Source: a virus
DNA: 52,731 bases
Reading direction: 5' to 3' (one strand)
Virus record (IMG/VR): IMGVR_UViG_3300050821_009259
Span: 1-52,731 of that record
In this document: one piece after another, positions 1-7,572 of the stretch
Layout: each line of letters starts with the position of its first letter
Position numbering within the stretch: the first letter of the stretch is position 1
Position numbers and translations under genes: made by a program
Notes under the pieces: generated by a model
Databases searched by the model: none
The model's input: only the letters and a program-made list of their open reading frames with translations
Told to the model about the DNA's origin: nothing

Positions 1-97
1 CGCATCACCTTTGGTTGAACGAGCGAAACGCTGGTACGATTTTTACAACCACTATGAGTGAAACCACGATACTTTGGATATTTGGGGCGTTTATCAC
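1..97. repeat. Left copy of 97-bp exact terminal direct repeat
   Basis: Bases 1-97 are identical to 52635-52731. The repeat covers the end of the last + strand gene and the start of the first. This is what a circular assembly cut at an arbitrary point gives. A true short physical terminal repeat of a linear phage is the alternative. The repeat falls inside coding sequence and shows no obvious packaging-site structure, which favours an assembly overlap. Confidence 0.95.
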
Positions 98-443
98 CGT
101 GCTGACGTTGGTGCTGGCGGGCCTTGGAGGCTTGGGCTTCAGTCTGGCCCAACGAGTGACGCGACTTGAGGCCGTGCTGTCACTCTACAGCGACAAGGCG
201 GCGGCAATTCTTCACTCTCCGCACACCCCGGAAATGGACGCCCTGTTGGAAAAATTCCGGGAGGAATACATTGCCCGGCAACAGGAACTTTCGCTCAAGG
301 ATTGGGAACGACTCGCGGCCCTGACCGATGAGATTTGGCGGGACACGAGCATACCGAAGGGCGAACGCAATCTGGCCGCGTGGCTCAATGCGATCTGCGA
401 TCACAAGACATTCAAGTCCCCGAAAGAATACAAACTTGACTGA
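54..443 (+). CDS. Small membrane-anchored protein, possible lysis accessory (holin/spanin-like), function unknown
   Basis: The 129-residue protein starts at the ATG that overlaps the stop of the preceding fibre-like gene (ATGAGTGA at the right end of the window), so translation is probably coupled. An in-frame upstream ATG at 15 lies inside that preceding gene and is less likely. Residues 5-30 form one hydrophobic membrane segment (WIFGAFITVLTLVLAGLGGL). A charged, mostly helical soluble part follows (RVTRLEAVLSLYSDK, then FREEYIARQQELSLKDW). One N-terminal membrane segment plus a helical tail is compatible with an inner-membrane spanin or another phage membrane protein. I recognise no specific family. 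The next feature downstream is a terminator, so this gene ends the transcription unit that begins near 48 kb. Confidence 0.75.
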   Translation: MSETTILWIFGAFITVLTLVLAGLGGLGFSLAQRVTRLEAVLSLYSDKAAAILHSPHTPEMDALLEKFREEYIARQQELSLKDWERLAALTDEIWRDTSIPKGERNLAAWLNAICDHKTFKSPKEYKLD

Positions 444-497
444 CCAACGTGCCTGAAGGATATTGGCTCGGTAAAAGCGTCACTCGTTCATAATGGG

Positions 498-527
498 ACT
501 CCCGGTCGGTATGCCGGGAGTTTTTTT
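498..527 (+). terminator. Rho-independent terminator
   Basis: An 8-bp stem (ACTCCCGG at 498-505 with CCGGGAGT at 514-521) has an 8-base loop and is followed directly by a run of seven T. It closes the operon of exported fibre-like genes. The surrounding 444-676 stretch holds no gene; apart from this hairpin there is only a TTGACA-type box near its right end. Confidence 0.88.
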
Positions 528-641
528 GGCCAAAACATATTGCGTGTCTGAGATGTTTGAGAGGCGTTATCCGTGGGCTTGACGGAATGCACCCGCCGAG
601 AGGCCGCACGCAGTCGGCAAGCTGCTGGCCAATTTTCGTTG

Positions 642-670
642 TTGACAGCATCGTTGCAATGTGGAGTAGT
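642..670 (+). promoter_or_regulatory. Possible promoter (TTGACA -35 box)
   Basis: TTGACA lies at 642-647, downstream of the terminator and just upstream of the next gene. The -10 region, 17 bases further on (AGTAGT), is poor. The same GTTGACA heptamer precedes several other transcription units here, which is the main reason to list it. Confidence 0.3.
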
Positions 671-676
671 TGACGC

Positions 677-886
677 ATGATGCAAGCCGTCAACGCGGTA
701 GCCAGCAAGGCGATCTCAAACCCTCACCGTAATTCAGCCGTGGCCGTGCTGTTCATCGCCGGGTGCATCGGAATCATCTGGCCGCAGATCAAGCCCAAAA
801 CCGATGCGATCTCGCATCTGGCCATCGTTTACGGCCTGCTGGCTCCCGGCAATCCGACGCCCCAACCTGACAATAAAACACCATGA
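677..886 (+). CDS. Small membrane protein
   Basis: A 69-residue protein, first gene after the terminator. A second ATG at 680 is equally possible as start. Residues 20-38 (SAVAVLFIAGCIGIIWPQI) form a clear membrane segment, and a weaker hydrophobic stretch (ISHLAIVYGLLAPG) follows near the C-terminus. Two short hydrophobic segments in a small protein next to a peptidase gene are compatible with a holin, but there is no family match. Its stop overlaps the start of the next gene (ATGA). Confidence 0.7.
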   Translation: MMQAVNAVASKAISNPHRNSAVAVLFIAGCIGIIWPQIKPKTDAISHLAIVYGLLAPGNPTPQPDNKTP

Positions 887-1440
887 AAAAAACACTATGC
901 TGCCTCCTGACTATTATCGCCCTTGGCGTTTTTAACCTTCAGGCGCAGACCAACGCGCCTGTAGCCCCGCCAATAAACGTATTCCCGATCTCGCTCGACG
1001 GACTGACGAATCTCCCATCGGCGTCCGGTTTCGACACCGCTAATTTTGGTCTGGACGCGGGAGTGCTGGTTAAATCGGCGGGTCTTGAGAACTCCCTGAA
1101 ACTGGATGCCTACTGGCACACCAATTGGATGGGCAGCGTGGAAATTCTGAATGCTCCATCGGCATCCGTGGTTGACGCCTTGGCTCTGCATTTCGGCTAT
1201 CGCAAGGCGTGGCATTCCTCTGAACTTTACGGCCAAGTTGGCGCGCGTCGAACGTGGAGCACCACGGACGCCAAGCCAGCGTTTCAGGGCATCGGACTCG
1301 TGGGCGCATCATGGGTGCCAGTTACGGGCGGCACATGGTGGTTGAGCGGTGAGGCGAGGTTGCTCACTTCCCCGACCGGGCCGACGTTCAACACCAAGCC
1401 ACAGAACGAGTTTGTGCTTTTTGTCGCTCGTCGATTTTGA
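883..1440 (+). CDS. Exported beta-rich protein resembling an outer-membrane beta-barrel
   Basis: A 185-residue protein. Residues 1-21 are a typical Sec signal peptide (MKKTLCCLLTIIALGVFNLQ, then AQT). The mature part has alternating polar and hydrophobic strands, many Gly, Trp and Tyr, and ends in FVLFVARRF. A final strand with C-terminal Phe is the classical BAM recognition signature of Gram-negative outer-membrane barrels. The start overlaps the preceding stop as ATGA. It is therefore probably sent to the host envelope rather than built into the virion. Possible roles are superinfection exclusion, envelope modification or lysis; none is shown by the sequence. A periplasmic beta protein is the alternative. 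Confidence 0.65.
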   Translation: MKKTLCCLLTIIALGVFNLQAQTNAPVAPPINVFPISLDGLTNLPSASGFDTANFGLDAGVLVKSAGLENSLKLDAYWHTNWMGSVEILNAPSASVVDALALHFGYRKAWHSSELYGQVGARRTWSTTDAKPAFQGIGLVGASWVPVTGGTWWLSGEARLLTSPTGPTFNTKPQNEFVLFVARRF

Positions 1441-1589
1441 TTTGTGGGGAATGACCCTGCATTGAGTCCGTGTCGTTGTGTAACAAAGTATGAGCGTGAG
1501 CCGTTGTGCGCGGGCGGTTTGTTTCCATTACCGCCGACTTAACATCCGACGCTGGCCGGGTGGAACTACGGCAGCCAGCAAATAGTTTT

Positions 1590-2117
1590 ATGAACACTCC
1601 CGACGATCTCCAAATGTTGGATGCTCTGCTCTACGGTCACTTCCCGGAAGAACTCCTGAAAGACCCGGAAGTCTCGGTCAGCTTGGCAATACAGGGATTG
1701 ACGCTTGGGCCGGTGAGTCACGTTGAGGGCTTCGCTGGACTCAGCCGGTTCGACAGCACGTTGAGCACTTGGGCTTCTCGTGACGGAAAAGGCGTGGCGA
1801 AATATCCATTCAACCCAAACGGACTCGTCGCCGTGGCTCGTCCGGTGTGGACTCCCAATGTTGAAAACGCTGAGCATTATTTTAGCACGGTGAACGGCGA
1901 AGGATACGATTGGGCTGGCGACTTGGGATTCATCGACAAAAACATTCCCGCGAGCTTCCGAAAGGATTTTTGCTCGTCGTTCTACGCAAAACTTTGCATG
2001 GCGTCCGGCGAGTACCCGTTCAATGAGTTCATTCCGCCAAGGAAAATTACTCCTTACGATTATCTCAAAAGCAAGATGTTCAAAATCGTATGGTGGGATG
2101 CCCGAACAGTTCAGTGA
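1590..2117 (+). CDS. Permuted papain-fold (NlpC/P60-like) peptidase or amidase, candidate cell-wall lysis enzyme
   Basis: A 175-residue protein from ATG 1590; the frame is open from 1506, but the residues before MNTPDD look non-coding. The core resembles permuted NlpC/P60-type cysteine hydrolases: an early conserved His in GPVSHVEGF (about H44), a YDWAGDLGF block (about 106-114), the catalytic-type Cys in DFCSSFYAKL (about C128) and a late ITPYDYL block near the C-terminus. Members of this fold in phages cleave peptidoglycan peptides or related amide bonds. There is no signal peptide, so access to the wall would depend on a holin; small membrane proteins lie just upstream. A virion- or host-directed amidase is the alternative. 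Confidence 0.6.
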   Translation: MNTPDDLQMLDALLYGHFPEELLKDPEVSVSLAIQGLTLGPVSHVEGFAGLSRFDSTLSTWASRDGKGVAKYPFNPNGLVAVARPVWTPNVENAEHYFSTVNGEGYDWAGDLGFIDKNIPASFRKDFCSSFYAKLCMASGEYPFNEFIPPRKITPYDYLKSKMFKIVWWDARTVQ

Positions 2118-2352
2118 AGGAGATTTGGCGGGATATGACGATCATCCCATGAATGAAGTTGTTTATACGATGTCCTTAAAGTGTGACGAGTGCGGACTTC
2201 CTTTGCAGGGAGAGCTTAAATTAGAGCAACCTTTGTCACCAGAAATTTTGGGTGCTTTGGGGTTATTATTAACAGATCGAAAGTGCGAGTGCGGATGCCA
2301 AAAGTATAAAGTTTTACAAATTGTAAATCCGACACAATCTTATGCCGCGTAA
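2098..2352 (+). CDS. Small zinc-ribbon-like protein
   Basis: About 84 residues from ATG 2098 (MPEQFSE), overlapping the end of the peptidase gene by 20 bases; ATG 2149 is an alternative. It has two cysteine clusters, KCDECG and KCECGC, about 40 residues apart, the spacing of a small zinc ribbon. Function unknown. Its end overlaps the next gene. Confidence 0.65.
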   Translation: MPEQFSEGDLAGYDDHPMNEVVYTMSLKCDECGLPLQGELKLEQPLSPEILGALGLLLTDRKCECGCQKYKVLQIVNPTQSYAA

Positions 2353-2746
2353 TTCAATTCACTATTCCGCCTTTGACATGAACACAATTACCATCGAAGA
2401 AATATCGGCGGCGTGCCACGACGCGACCGTTCCTGTAATTAACAAGAATCCAAATCGACAATTGGAGCGTTGGGAAAAATCCTCTGATAGAGATCGTGAT
2501 TTGTCACGGTTATGGACGGTGTTTTTACTTGAAAATCCAAACGCTTGTGTCAAGGACTTGATTGTATTCGCAGATCAACCGCGAGACAATGGAAGTGCGG
2601 TCCGTGTTGGTCGACCGATAATCCCGGCATCAGAAGACGAGGCGGAATTTGACCTGTACCTTTCCGCGTTCAGGGCATTGGAAGTTTTGATAAAAAGCAG
2701 GGGTTGGACCGTTACGCCTTATAGTCCAACTCGCTCTCCCGCCTGA
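2342..2746 (+). CDS. Hypothetical protein, convergent with terL
   Basis: A 134-residue frame; ATG 2378 (MNTITIEE) is an alternative start giving 122 residues. It is acidic and helical (EISAACHDATVPVINK and DEAEFDLYLSAFRALEVL) with no recognised motif. The last 35 bases overlap the 3' end of terL on the other strand, so the two transcripts converge. No clear terminator is visible at the junction. Confidence 0.6.
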   Translation: MPRNSIHYSAFDMNTITIEEISAACHDATVPVINKNPNRQLERWEKSSDRDRDLSRLWTVFLLENPNACVKDLIVFADQPRDNGSAVRVGRPIIPASEDEAEFDLYLSAFRALEVLIKSRGWTVTPYSPTRSPA

Positions 2747-5489
2747 ACCGTCCCTGCCTCTCGCGCAGGTCGCTCCATTCGGTGTTGTCGAAACTGTCGT
2801 GCTCCTGATTGGCGAGCTTTGAGACTTGGAAGCCACGGCGGCGAGCGCCTTCAACGCAGATGGATAGCCAGTCGAACAAGTCAGGTGAGCGGCCTGTCCG
2901 CTCCTTCATTTTCAGCTTTGTTTCGACTTCGATTTTGTCGCCCTTCACCATGTCCCATTCGCGCATGCAACCCTCGTCCATGACATCCTCTGGCAGGTTG
3001 CGTATCTGACCGGCTTCGATGGCGTAGCGCACGCTGAACCATAGTTCCGTGACGAACTTGCTATAGTGCTCGTTGCATAGCTTTAGACGGCGCTGGCGTG
3101 ATTTGTCGTCGTAAATGAATAGGTCGAGTGACACCGGTCGGTCGGTTGGATTGCCGCCGAACTCCACAGGGTTCGTCATGGCCGACCAGATGCGTGCCAG
3201 CGCGGTGCCGAGCGAGCCTCTGCCTGTGGCATCGTGGTACATGTTCTCTGGCGGTATCCCCATTGTGGTGCATTCGCCGAACACAAATGCCGCAATCTGA
3301 TCTTCCGCAGATTCCTTGGATGCCTTCACAGGGATGATTTTGGGCGCGTGAACGTTCAGCACAATCTTGCCATCAATGTCCTCACCGAACTCGACCGCGC
3401 CGCCAACGCAGCGATCTCCGCCGTAGGCCGCGTCCACGCCGTAAATCTTGGTCAGCGAAGTGCCTTTCCATTTCACGTCCTCAGTGGCTCCGAACTGAAT
3501 GCACATGTCCCTAGTAATGACTCGACGGGCGAGTGAACTGACCTTCATTGACCCGACGCACTGGCTGTTGTACTCGAAAGAATCCTTGCCGAAAAATGCT
3601 TCCGTGCGCTCGATGTTTTTGCGCTTTATGAGGTAGGGATAAAGCTCCTTTTCCTGATCGAAATTCGGCGAGTCTGTGCCAATCAGGTTAACGCACATGC
3701 CGTCGAGCATCTTCGTTTTCCATGTAGTTGTCTTGGTCGGCTCCATGTGACCGGCCCATCCGTCAACCGGCTCGGATGCCTTTCCAAGAGGGTCGATTGG
3801 GTCGTTGGGGTTGCCAAGAACCACGGCCCGAAAATCGCCGTTCGTTTCCAGATTTGAGAACGCGGAAAGGAACGAGATGGACATATACTGCGCCTCGTCA
3901 GCGATCAACCTGATGCGCTTCTGCTTGATGCCGCAGTTGTGAACGAGACAGCCGTTTACGCTGTAGCTCGGATGTCCTGCAACTTGGATATTGTGGACTG
4001 TATAGCCTCCTTGACCCTCGTTGTATCGCGCATCACTTCCACGTTCGAGAACCTCAATACGGTCCACCCTTTTGCGTTCAAAAACTTGGTTCTTTTGGCG
4101 TCCTTCTGCTGTTGAACTTTTTCCCGATGGCTGTACCCATCGACTTCCACATTCAGTTTTATGTCCAGCCACGCGAAGTCCAGATAGTAAAGGTGGGCGT
4201 CTCCCCAACGTGAACTTTTGCCGGTCGGAATGCAGTGATTGTAAGCCGCTCTCGGAAACAGAGCCGAAATTACTTTTTCCTGCCTCGTCATTGAGTGGCC
4301 GACGCCAAACCCGCCTTGCGTACGATTTTTCAGCATTTCGGGAAGCAGCCTCTTGATATTGTCGCTGCGACGTTTCAACTCCTTCGGATTGGCTCGAAGT
4401 GTCGCGCTGATTTTCTTTCCGGTCGCAACGTAATCTTGGCCCGCTCTCACCTTGTCCAAATAACCGGGCTGTTTCCATATCCACTTCGCAGAACAATGTC
4501 TGGAACAAAAAGTTACGCGCTGCTCTGACGGAATAAATTTCGTTTTGCACTGAACACAAGGCTTTTCCCAAGTGCTGTGCTGGCACTTCTTGGAACAGTA
4601 TTTCCTTGTCCCGTGACAGCCTTTCATATCCTTCTTGCAGACAATACATTGCTTCATCCGTGGAGATTAGCTCGTGTTGTGTAGATATGTCAATCGCATT
4701 TACCCAACCCAATTGAGTCAGGAACGGGTGTTCCGGGGTGCATTCGATTGATTGCCCGTTCGTCAGGTGAATGCGGAGCAAGGTGTCGGTCGGTCTTTTA
4801 AATGTCGCCTCTACTGGCATGGCGCCAGCAGCAGACCACACCACGTCGCCCGGTCGAATCTGCTCGATGGATATAGGGCCGGTTGGTGTGTCAACCAGTG
4901 TTCCAGAACGGAAGCAGAACTTGCCAAGGCCGACGAACTTGCCATTTTGGATACACGGGATTCCCTTGATGCCCTTCCTCCAATCCCTCACACGGCGTTC
5001 ATCCATATCCTTGTCGTCAATTTTGTCGGTGGCTATGAACAGCTTTGAATCAAGCAAGTGGCCGGGGATCACGTCAGGATATGCGTCTTTCGCCATCTGC
5101 CATAGTGATGTAATCTCGCCCCACGCCCTCAATCGAAGCCCTTCAATATGCGTCGACGAAACGCCCAAAAATAGTTCATCTGGAAAGCACATGTATTCCA
5201 CCAAGTAAATCCACGAAGCCTCATTTGTTTTGCCTGAGCTTGCGCAGCCGAGCAGCGTCGTGAACTTGTTCGCCAGAATCGTATCTCTGCACAACCGGTG
5301 CCAGCGATGGTCGTCCAAGTGCGGCCAGAGAATGTTCCGCACACGCTCGTAGTGGAACGGCAAGCCCTCTCCGCATTGCTTTCCGGTCTTCTCAGACATC
5401 CACCTGCCGCCCGCGCGGATGCACTCCATCTCGACAACCAGATCAGAAGTCCCGTCCTCGAATTTTGCCCCGTAGCGTTCGATTGGCAT
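2712..5489 (-). CDS. terL: Terminase large subunit (ATPase-nuclease) interrupted by an intein
   Basis: A 925-residue precursor from ATG 5489 (MPIERYG); ATG 5522 adds 11 residues. The ATPase has Walker A GCASSGKT (about residues 81-88) and Walker B LIADEA (about 528-533), with a 327-residue intein between them, immediately before Walker B. After splicing the protein would be about 598 residues, normal for TerL. The nuclease domain shows the RNase H-like acidic pattern: YGVDAAYGGDR, then HDATGRG, then RSPDLFDW near the C-terminus. It translocates DNA into the capsid through the portal and cuts it. It is the only - strand gene in this late region and stands alone between + strand genes. No small terminase subunit was recognised. 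Confidence 0.93.
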   Translation of the reverse strand: MPIERYGAKFEDGTSDLVVEMECIRAGGRWMSEKTGKQCGEGLPFHYERVRNILWPHLDDHRWHRLCRDTILANKFTTLLGCASSGKTNEASWIYLVEYMCFPDELFLGVSSTHIEGLRLRAWGEITSLWQMAKDAYPDVIPGHLLDSKLFIATDKIDDKDMDERRVRDWRKGIKGIPCIQNGKFVGLGKFCFRSGTLVDTPTGPISIEQIRPGDVVWSAAGAMPVEATFKRPTDTLLRIHLTNGQSIECTPEHPFLTQLGWVNAIDISTQHELISTDEAMYCLQEGYERLSRDKEILFQEVPAQHLGKALCSVQNEIYSVRAARNFLFQTLFCEVDMETARLFGQGESGPRLRCDRKENQRDTSSQSEGVETSQRQYQEAASRNAEKSYARRVWRRPLNDEAGKSNFGSVSESGLQSLHSDRQKFTLGRRPPLLSGLRVAGHKTECGSRWVQPSGKSSTAEGRQKNQVFERKRVDRIEVLERGSDARYNEGQGGYTVHNIQVAGHPSYSVNGCLVHNCGIKQKRIRLIADEAQYMSISFLSAFSNLETNGDFRAVVLGNPNDPIDPLGKASEPVDGWAGHMEPTKTTTWKTKMLDGMCVNLIGTDSPNFDQEKELYPYLIKRKNIERTEAFFGKDSFEYNSQCVGSMKVSSLARRVITRDMCIQFGATEDVKWKGTSLTKIYGVDAAYGGDRCVGGAVEFGEDIDGKIVLNVHAPKIIPVKASKESAEDQIAAFVFGECTTMGIPPENMYHDATGRGSLGTALARIWSAMTNPVEFGGNPTDRPVSLDLFIYDDKSRQRRLKLCNEHYSKFVTELWFSVRYAIEAGQIRNLPEDVMDEGCMREWDMVKGDKIEVETKLKMKERTGRSPDLFDWLSICVEGARRRGFQVSKLANQEHDSFDNTEWSDLRERQGRFRRESELDYKA
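3936..4916 (-). other. Intein within TerL
   Basis: The intein spans precursor residues about 192-518. Block A is CFRSGTLVDTPTGPISIE followed by RPGDVV, and block B is CTPEHPFLTQLGW, with the His expected to assist the N-S shift. The C-terminal blocks are HPSYSVNGCLVHN followed by an extein Cys. Cys1, the penultimate His, the terminal Asn and the +1 Cys are all present, so splicing should be active. The 230 or so residues between the splicing blocks have no homing-endonuclease motifs in this frame. That DNA instead encodes an endonuclease in another frame (3956-4657). Confidence 0.93.
3956..4657 (-). CDS. Vsr/DUF559-like homing endonuclease with zinc fingers, overprinted inside the TerL intein
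   Basis: A 233-residue protein on the same strand as terL but in a different frame, lying wholly inside the intein. The N-terminus holds two treble-clef-like cysteine pairs (CIVCKKDM with KYCSKKC; CVQCKTKF with TFCSRHC). A basic helical linker follows, then a PD-(D/E)XK/Vsr-type core: YYLDFAWLDIKLNVEVDGYSH, split here as the acidic residue in YLDF and the EVDGYSH motif, then KDAKRTKFLNAKGW and VLRFSN. Vsr-like homing endonucleases are known from inteins and introns. It presumably promotes spread of the intein by cutting intein-less terL. I see no ribosome-binding site before ATG 4657, so the real start is uncertain. Confidence 0.85.
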   Translation of the reverse strand: MKQCIVCKKDMKGCHGTRKYCSKKCQHSTWEKPCVQCKTKFIPSEQRVTFCSRHCSAKWIWKQPGYLDKVRAGQDYVATGKKISATLRANPKELKRRSDNIKRLLPEMLKNRTQGGFGVGHSMTRQEKVISALFPRAAYNHCIPTGKSSRWGDAHLYYLDFAWLDIKLNVEVDGYSHREKVQQQKDAKRTKFLNAKGWTVLRFSNVEVMRDTTRVKEAIQSTISKLQDIRATA

Positions 5490-5530
5490 TCGGCTGGACT
5501 TTACCGTTAAAGCCACGCACATTCAAGAGC

Positions 5531-7405
5531 ATGCCGAGCACGACTCGATTGACGGACGGCACACTGGACTTCACTGGCGGCTGTGATTCCAGCGCGGCAA
5601 CGACCGTGCAGTCAGCCGCGAATCCCAACGGGCTGGCGCGAAATCAAACCGCGTGGATGAACAACTGCACCTGTCGTGACTTTGGCATCACCCCGCGCGA
5701 CGGTTTCTCCCAACTGATTCCACTACTCGCCAGCAGTTCCTCGTACTGGCAAGGGGGATACCTTTACACGCCGTTGGGCGGCAACCCGTATCTGGTATGC
5801 AGCATCAGCGGGCACATATATTCCGTGCTGCTTGAGGCTCCGTTTACCATCACCGATCTGTCGGCCAAGTTCGGCCTGTTCAATCCGTCTGACCCCACGG
5901 TCGCGCCGCGCGCGTTCTTCGCGCAGGCTGAATCATTCCTCATTATTCAGGCCGGGGACTACCAGACAGCGACGGTTGCAGGCACGACGCCGACACTACC
6001 GCTGTTTTGGGATGGCGCCACATTGCGTCGGTCGAATGGGTTGAATGGCAACGTGATTCCACCGCAAACGCCAATGAATCCATTGCAGGAAATCCCAGCG
6101 GCGACCTGCATGTTCTACTACCAAGGCATTCTGTGGTACGCGCAGTTCAGGACGTACTCGGGTGGTGATATAGTAGGCGCTCCATCTGGCACAGAAGCGT
6201 ACGACTTTACCGACGCCGTGTTGAAGGTCACAGAAAACCCGCTGGCCATCGGCGGCGACGGCTTCACGGTGCCAGCCAATTCGGGAAACATTACCGCGCT
6301 CAATTCTCCGGGCAATCTGAACTCCACACTGGGGCAGGGGTTTCTGTACATCTTCACCCGCAGCCAGATTTTCACGCTTCAAGTACCGGCCAATCGGGCG
6401 GCGTGGATTGCGACCGGAAACGCGGCGACCGGCGCAACTCAAGGCCCGATTCAAAACGTGGTGCAACTTCGATGGGGAGCCACGTCGGACATTGGGGTCG
6501 TGGGCGTCAATTCGGACTTGTTCTACCCGTCATTGGAGCCGGGTGTACGATCGCTGATGGTGTCTGAGCGTTATTTCCAGCAGTGGGCCAACGTTTCGGT
6601 GAGCAAGAACGAGCAGCGCATAATTGAATCCACCGACCGATCATTGCTGCCATTTTGCTCGGGCGTCAATTACGCCAACCGCATGTTGATGCTCACAGCC
6701 CCAGTGCAGATGACTCAAGGCGTGGTCTGGCAGGGCATCATGCCGCTGGACTTCGACATCATCAGCAGCTTCCGTCAGTGGGCGCAGCCGTTGCCGCCCG
6801 CGTGGGAAGGCGCGTGGCAGGGACTTAATGTATTACAGATATTCGAGGCCGACTACGGCGGTCTTGAGCGGTGCTTCATGGCCATAGTCAGCAGCGTGGA
6901 CGGCAGCATTCAGATTTGGGAGATGATCGACGGCCAGATTACCGATGGCACACTGGCTAACCCGGACAACCGCATCGCGTGGTATTTCGAGACCCCAGCC
7001 TTCACATGGGGCAAGGAATTCGATCTCAAGTCCCTCGACGGCCTCGAAATCTGGTTCGATTCCGTTTATGGCACCGTCGATATGACCGTGAGCTTCCGGC
7101 CCGACTCAGACACCTGTTGGTATGTTTGGCAGAAAGGCAGCTTTTGCAGCGCCCGAAACGCGATTGAGGATGTGAATAACCCGGCAACAACCGGCTACCC
7201 GGCAGAGCTTGGAACGGGCCAGAAGTTTCCGATCATGCTTGGCCGTCCGCCAGCCGATCAGTGCCAGACTCAAAATGCGAGGCCGGTCAATCAAGCGCAT
7301 CAGTTCCAGTTGAAGATCGAACTCAAAGGCTATTGCAGGGTGAGGGGGCTGTACGTGTATGCTGTGCCGATTGAGAAGACGTTATATCAAAACCTGAGTT
7401 GCTGA
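5531..7405 (+). CDS. Tail nozzle-like protein (T7 gp12 / tail tubular protein B type)
   Basis: A 624-residue protein from ATG 5531; the open frame extends further upstream but would overlap terL. The start is typical of podovirus nozzle or stabilisation proteins: NPNGLARNQTAWMNNCTCRD followed by TPRDGFSQL, the pattern in which a polyprotein-like list of loci is read into a propeller. The rest is beta-rich with many aromatic residues and WxTG or WDG motifs, as expected of a beta-propeller. It would form the distal tail tube through which DNA leaves. The gene following it overlaps by TGATG. The assignment rests on the N-terminal pattern and gene context rather than a full-length match. Confidence 0.55.
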   Translation: MPSTTRLTDGTLDFTGGCDSSAATTVQSAANPNGLARNQTAWMNNCTCRDFGITPRDGFSQLIPLLASSSSYWQGGYLYTPLGGNPYLVCSISGHIYSVLLEAPFTITDLSAKFGLFNPSDPTVAPRAFFAQAESFLIIQAGDYQTATVAGTTPTLPLFWDGATLRRSNGLNGNVIPPQTPMNPLQEIPAATCMFYYQGILWYAQFRTYSGGDIVGAPSGTEAYDFTDAVLKVTENPLAIGGDGFTVPANSGNITALNSPGNLNSTLGQGFLYIFTRSQIFTLQVPANRAAWIATGNAATGATQGPIQNVVQLRWGATSDIGVVGVNSDLFYPSLEPGVRSLMVSERYFQQWANVSVSKNEQRIIESTDRSLLPFCSGVNYANRMLMLTAPVQMTQGVVWQGIMPLDFDIISSFRQWAQPLPPAWEGAWQGLNVLQIFEADYGGLERCFMAIVSSVDGSIQIWEMIDGQITDGTLANPDNRIAWYFETPAFTWGKEFDLKSLDGLEIWFDSVYGTVDMTVSFRPDSDTCWYVWQKGSFCSARNAIEDVNNPATTGYPAELGTGQKFPIMLGRPPADQCQTQNARPVNQAHQFQLKIELKGYCRVRGLYVYAVPIEKTLYQNLSC

Positions 7406-7572
7406 TGAAACAGTCGCCTCCACTAAAATTGGGCTGCATAATCGACGGAAAATACCAGACCAGAGAAGCCCGATTGCTGATTTTATTTGACCCGAAAGAA
7501 CTTGGGGCATGGGTTGCAACCGATCCTGTGGTACTGAAAACGTGGCAGTCGCCAGATTTTACAACTCAATGA
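7405..7572 (+). CDS. Small hypothetical protein between nozzle and Ig-like genes
   Basis: A 55-residue protein (MKQSPPLKLGCIIDGKYQTR at the start). Its ATG overlaps the nozzle stop (TGATG) and its stop overlaps the next ATG (ATGA), which is good evidence that it is translated. It contains a short KLGCIIDGKYQTREARLLILFD stretch, given here only in outline, that looks like a small beta fold. Function unknown. Confidence 0.7.
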   Translation: MKQSPPLKLGCIIDGKYQTREARLLILFDPKELGAWVATDPVVLKTWQSPDFTTQ

